In this document: positions 33,125 to 34,961 of the stretch, piece by piece | How positions within the stretch are numbered: position 1 is the stretch's first letter | How the letters are laid out: the number at the start of each line of letters is the position of its first letter | Assembly (NCBI GenBank): GCA_003021085.1 | Contig: PXRE01000022.1 | Span: 1 to 34,961, forward strand | DNA from: Halobacteriales archaeon QS_1_68_20 | Lineage (GTDB): Archaea > Halobacteriota > Halobacteria > Halobacteriales > PXRE01 | Length of the DNA stretch: 34,961 bases | Direction of reading: 5' to 3' | Program-made: the position numbers and the translations under genes | The notes under the pieces: generated by a model | What the model was told of the DNA's origin: nothing | Databases searched by the model: none | What the model saw: only the letters and a program-made list of their open reading frames with translations

Positions 33125-34474
33125 ATGGCACCACGAAGTACCCGGCGGGATGTCGTAGCAGCGCTCGCGGCGGGCGCCCCTGTGGGAGTTGCCGCGACGC
33201 GGGCGGCGCCTGCAGACGAGACGACCGCCAGCGGCAAGTGGGCACAGTTCCAGTACGACCCCGCCAACACCGGCCACGCGCCGGACGCGTGGGGGCCGGC
33301 CTGGGACGTCACCGAGCGGTGGAGTACCAACACGGACAGTACGGGCCTGACCTCACCGGCCGTCGTGGACGGGACCATCTACGCCGGTGACGGCGACGGG
33401 ACCGTCTACGCCTACGACGGCCGGTCCGGCGACCGGACGTGGACCTACGAACTCGACGGCCGGGTCACCGGGTCGCCGGCGGTGGTCGGCGGGATCGTCT
33501 ACGTCGGGAGCGACGAGAATTACCTGTACGCGCTGGACGCCGCCAGCGGCACCGAGCAGTGGTCCGCCTGGACCGAGGCCCCGATCCAGGCTGCACCGAC
33601 GGTGGCCAACGACAGGGTGTACGTCGGCAACGGCTACGACGGCACCTTCTTCGCGTTCGGGGCCACGACGGGCAACCGCAACTGGACCTACGACATCGGG
33701 GACAAGCTCACGACCGCCGCGGCGGTCGACGGGGAGACCGTCTACGTCACCGCCGACGGAGCCATCGACGCCTTCGACGCCATCTCGGGGGAGCACCGGT
33801 GGGTCAACAACCGGGTCGGGGACGTCGGCATCGCACCGGCGGTGCACGACGGCCGGGTCTACCTCGGCAACCGCGACGGGGTCGTCCTCGCCCTCGACGC
33901 TTCCAACGGCGACCACCTGTGGTCGTTCGAGACCGGAGACACGATACAGAACACGGTCGCGGTGGGTCGCGGGAACGTCTACGTCGGCTGCGACGACAAC
34001 AAGGTGTACGCGCTGGCCGCCGACACCGGCGACCAGCAGTGGGTCTTCGAAACGGGGGACCGGGTGTCCACCGCCCCGGTGCTTGCGGGCGGGACGGTCT
34101 ACGTCGGCAGTTACGACAACAAGGTGTACGCGCTGGACGCCGCCAGCGGCGACCTGAAGTGGGAACGGGAGGGGCCCGTGATCGACAGCGCACCCGCGGT
34201 CGTCTACGGGGACCTCTATCTCACCAACTCCGGCGGCAACGTCGCGGCCCTGGAACCCGCCTCCACGCCGACGCCCGGGGGGACGCCGACCCCCAGCGAG
34301 AACCAGAACGGGACCCCGACTCCGACGCCCGGGGGGAAGCAGACCTCGACGCCCACGCCCCAGGCGAACAACGTCGGCGGGGACGGCGGCCTCTCGCTCG
34401 GGGCCATCCTCAGCACCTTCGGGATGGTCCTGGTCATCGTCTTCCTCGCCGTCAGGCAGCTGGTCGGGGACTAG
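33125..34474 (+). CDS. Tat-exported PQQ-type beta-propeller protein with C-terminal membrane anchor
   Basis: 449 residues. The signal STRRDVVAALAAGAPVGVAA is twin-arginine type. The mature part has at least eight PQQ-like blades, for example DGTIYAGDGDGTVYAYDGRS, GGIVYVGSDENYLYALDAAS, RGNVYVGCDDNKVYALAADT and GGTVYVGSYDNKVYALDAAS, each ending in the Trp motif (TWTYEL, QQWVFETGD). A Pro/Thr/Gly linker with PTPGGTPTPSENQN follows and a final helix GAILSTFGMVLVIVFLAVRQ would anchor it in the membrane, facing outward. This is the outer-surface type common in haloarchaea. Ligand or partner is unknown. The ATG at 33125 is close to the signal and has a TATA-like run upstream. Confidence 0.88.
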   Translation: MAPRSTRRDVVAALAAGAPVGVAATRAAPADETTASGKWAQFQYDPANTGHAPDAWGPAWDVTERWSTNTDSTGLTSPAVVDGTIYAGDGDGTVYAYDGRSGDRTWTYELDGRVTGSPAVVGGIVYVGSDENYLYALDAASGTEQWSAWTEAPIQAAPTVANDRVYVGNGYDGTFFAFGATTGNRNWTYDIGDKLTTAAAVDGETVYVTADGAIDAFDAISGEHRWVNNRVGDVGIAPAVHDGRVYLGNRDGVVLALDASNGDHLWSFETGDTIQNTVAVGRGNVYVGCDDNKVYALAADTGDQQWVFETGDRVSTAPVLAGGTVYVGSYDNKVYALDAASGDLKWEREGPVIDSAPAVVYGDLYLTNSGGNVAALEPASTPTPGGTPTPSENQNGTPTPTPGGKQTSTPTPQANNVGGDGGLSLGAILSTFGMVLVIVFLAVRQLVGD

Positions 34475-34823
34475 GTCGGCACAGCGGACGGTCCACAGTC
34501 GTGAAGACGGACAGACCGAACCGTCGACGCCTTCACCGTCAGACTCGCCCACGGAGGAGGGAGAACACCGTCTCGCTCGTCGGACACCGCGCCGTTCGTT
34601 TTCACGGCGGTGCGTTGCAGTGAAGCGAGCATTCGCGGATCCCCCCCGTCAGTCGAACAGCTTCACCGTCCCGTCCGTGGAGCCGTCTACGGCCCGACGG
34701 AGGAGTCGACTGCTGGTCGGGGACCGATGTTGACCGCGAACGGGACCGCCGCTCCCGCGACGGACGCCTCCAGTACCTTGGGCCTCGAATACGATCTGTC
34801 GTTGTGCGTCAGCGTCCGGTCGC
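34475..34823. other. 349-base non-coding stretch with a possible propeller-gene remnant
   Basis: No intact gene. On the minus strand a frame without a start reads KVLEASVAGAAVPFAVNIG and, one frame away, AVDGSTDGTVKLFD before TGA at 34648-34650; the last piece resembles the end of a WD40/PQQ blade. This may be a small decayed fragment. Evidence is weak. Confidence 0.3.
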
Positions 34824-34961
34824 TCAGCTAATCCGGTCGTACTGGTCGCCCAGTTTCTCGGCGGCCTCGTCGAGTTGCTCGCGCTCGAAGGCCGAGAGGT
34901 CCCAGTCGACGACCTCCTGGACGCCGTCGCGGCCGAGTTTCAGCGGGACGCCGAGGCCGAC
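34824..34961 (-). CDS. mdh: Malate dehydrogenase, C-terminal end only
   Basis: The last 45 residues of the protein are visible: [20 protein letters not shown], then [20 protein letters not shown] and YDRIS before TGA at 34824-34826. This is the LDH-like malate dehydrogenase end of haloarchaea, where the GVP.KLG.DGV.E.V strand pair and the final helix ending in KLxxQYxxIS are characteristic. The remainder, with the NAD-binding and catalytic residues, lies beyond the window. L-lactate dehydrogenase-like relatives share the fold, but the ending favours malate dehydrogenase. Confidence 0.82.
   Translation of the reverse strand, partial: VGLGVPLKLGRDGVQEVVDWDLSAFEREQLDEAAEKLGDQYDRIS

Noticed and set aside
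1..34961. tRNA, rRNA, CRISPR or IS elements
   Set aside because: I looked for T-arm GGTTCGAATCC-like motifs, regular direct repeats with spacers, and transposase motifs on both strands. The GGTTCGACCCC at about 20778 has no matching tRNA arms.

Overview
The window is a high-GC stretch of a haloarchaeal (class Halobacteria) chromosome. The evidence is a strongly acidic proteome rich in Asp and Glu, archaeal versions of core enzymes (CTP-type riboflavin kinase, TYW1 with two cysteine triads, MinD-like ATPases, an A24 prepilin peptidase), twin-arginine signal peptides on most exported proteins, and TATA-like boxes about 25-30 bases before start codons, which implies leaderless transcripts. I cannot name the genus. 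No rRNA, tRNA, CRISPR array, transposase or intact prophage is visible.

Layout. Bases 1-2945 carry minus-strand metabolism: ilvE (partial), a TIM-barrel sugar isomerase-like gene, ribB and the HTH-riboflavin kinase rbkR. Bases 3240-4577 hold a decayed membrane-protein gene with a 36-base repeat tail, then a small broken gene. Bases 4630-8246 have taw1, a secreted nuclease/phosphatase-like gene and two half-size MgtE-type magnesium transporters. Bases 8326-14251 hold argS, a MinD-type ATPase with a very long acidic tail, a beta-propeller protein and glmM. Bases 14338-20768 carry small regulatory and metabolic genes, including a cupin-zinc ribbon fusion, a HIT protein, hisI, a coiled-coil protein, a prepilin peptidase and an unreported-size 59-residue membrane protein. 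Bases 20861-27057 contain a divergent PCNA, a Rieske-like protein that lacks one cluster ligand, idsA, and a DICT-DUF373 pair. Bases 27269-34474 are more accessory: two divergent exported proteins, a radical SAM enzyme, an AT-rich cassette (Tat protein plus HEXXH metallopeptidase), a tandemly duplicated membrane protein, a GT21-like glycosyltransferase and an anchored PQQ-propeller protein. The window ends in the C-terminus of malate dehydrogenase.

An unusual number of genes, about nine, are interrupted by single-base indels. Many indels lie in short homopolymers, and essential-looking families (PCNA, HIT) are hit, so sequencing or assembly error is the simplest explanation for most. The locus at 3240-4216 is different: it has two Trp-to-stop changes and a frameshift and looks truly decayed.

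The best candidates for something undescribed are the AT-rich two-gene cassette at 29.6-31.2 kb, the Rieske paralogue with a lost ligand, the MinD protein with its conserved-looking C-terminal tip, and the putative operator in front of rbkR.
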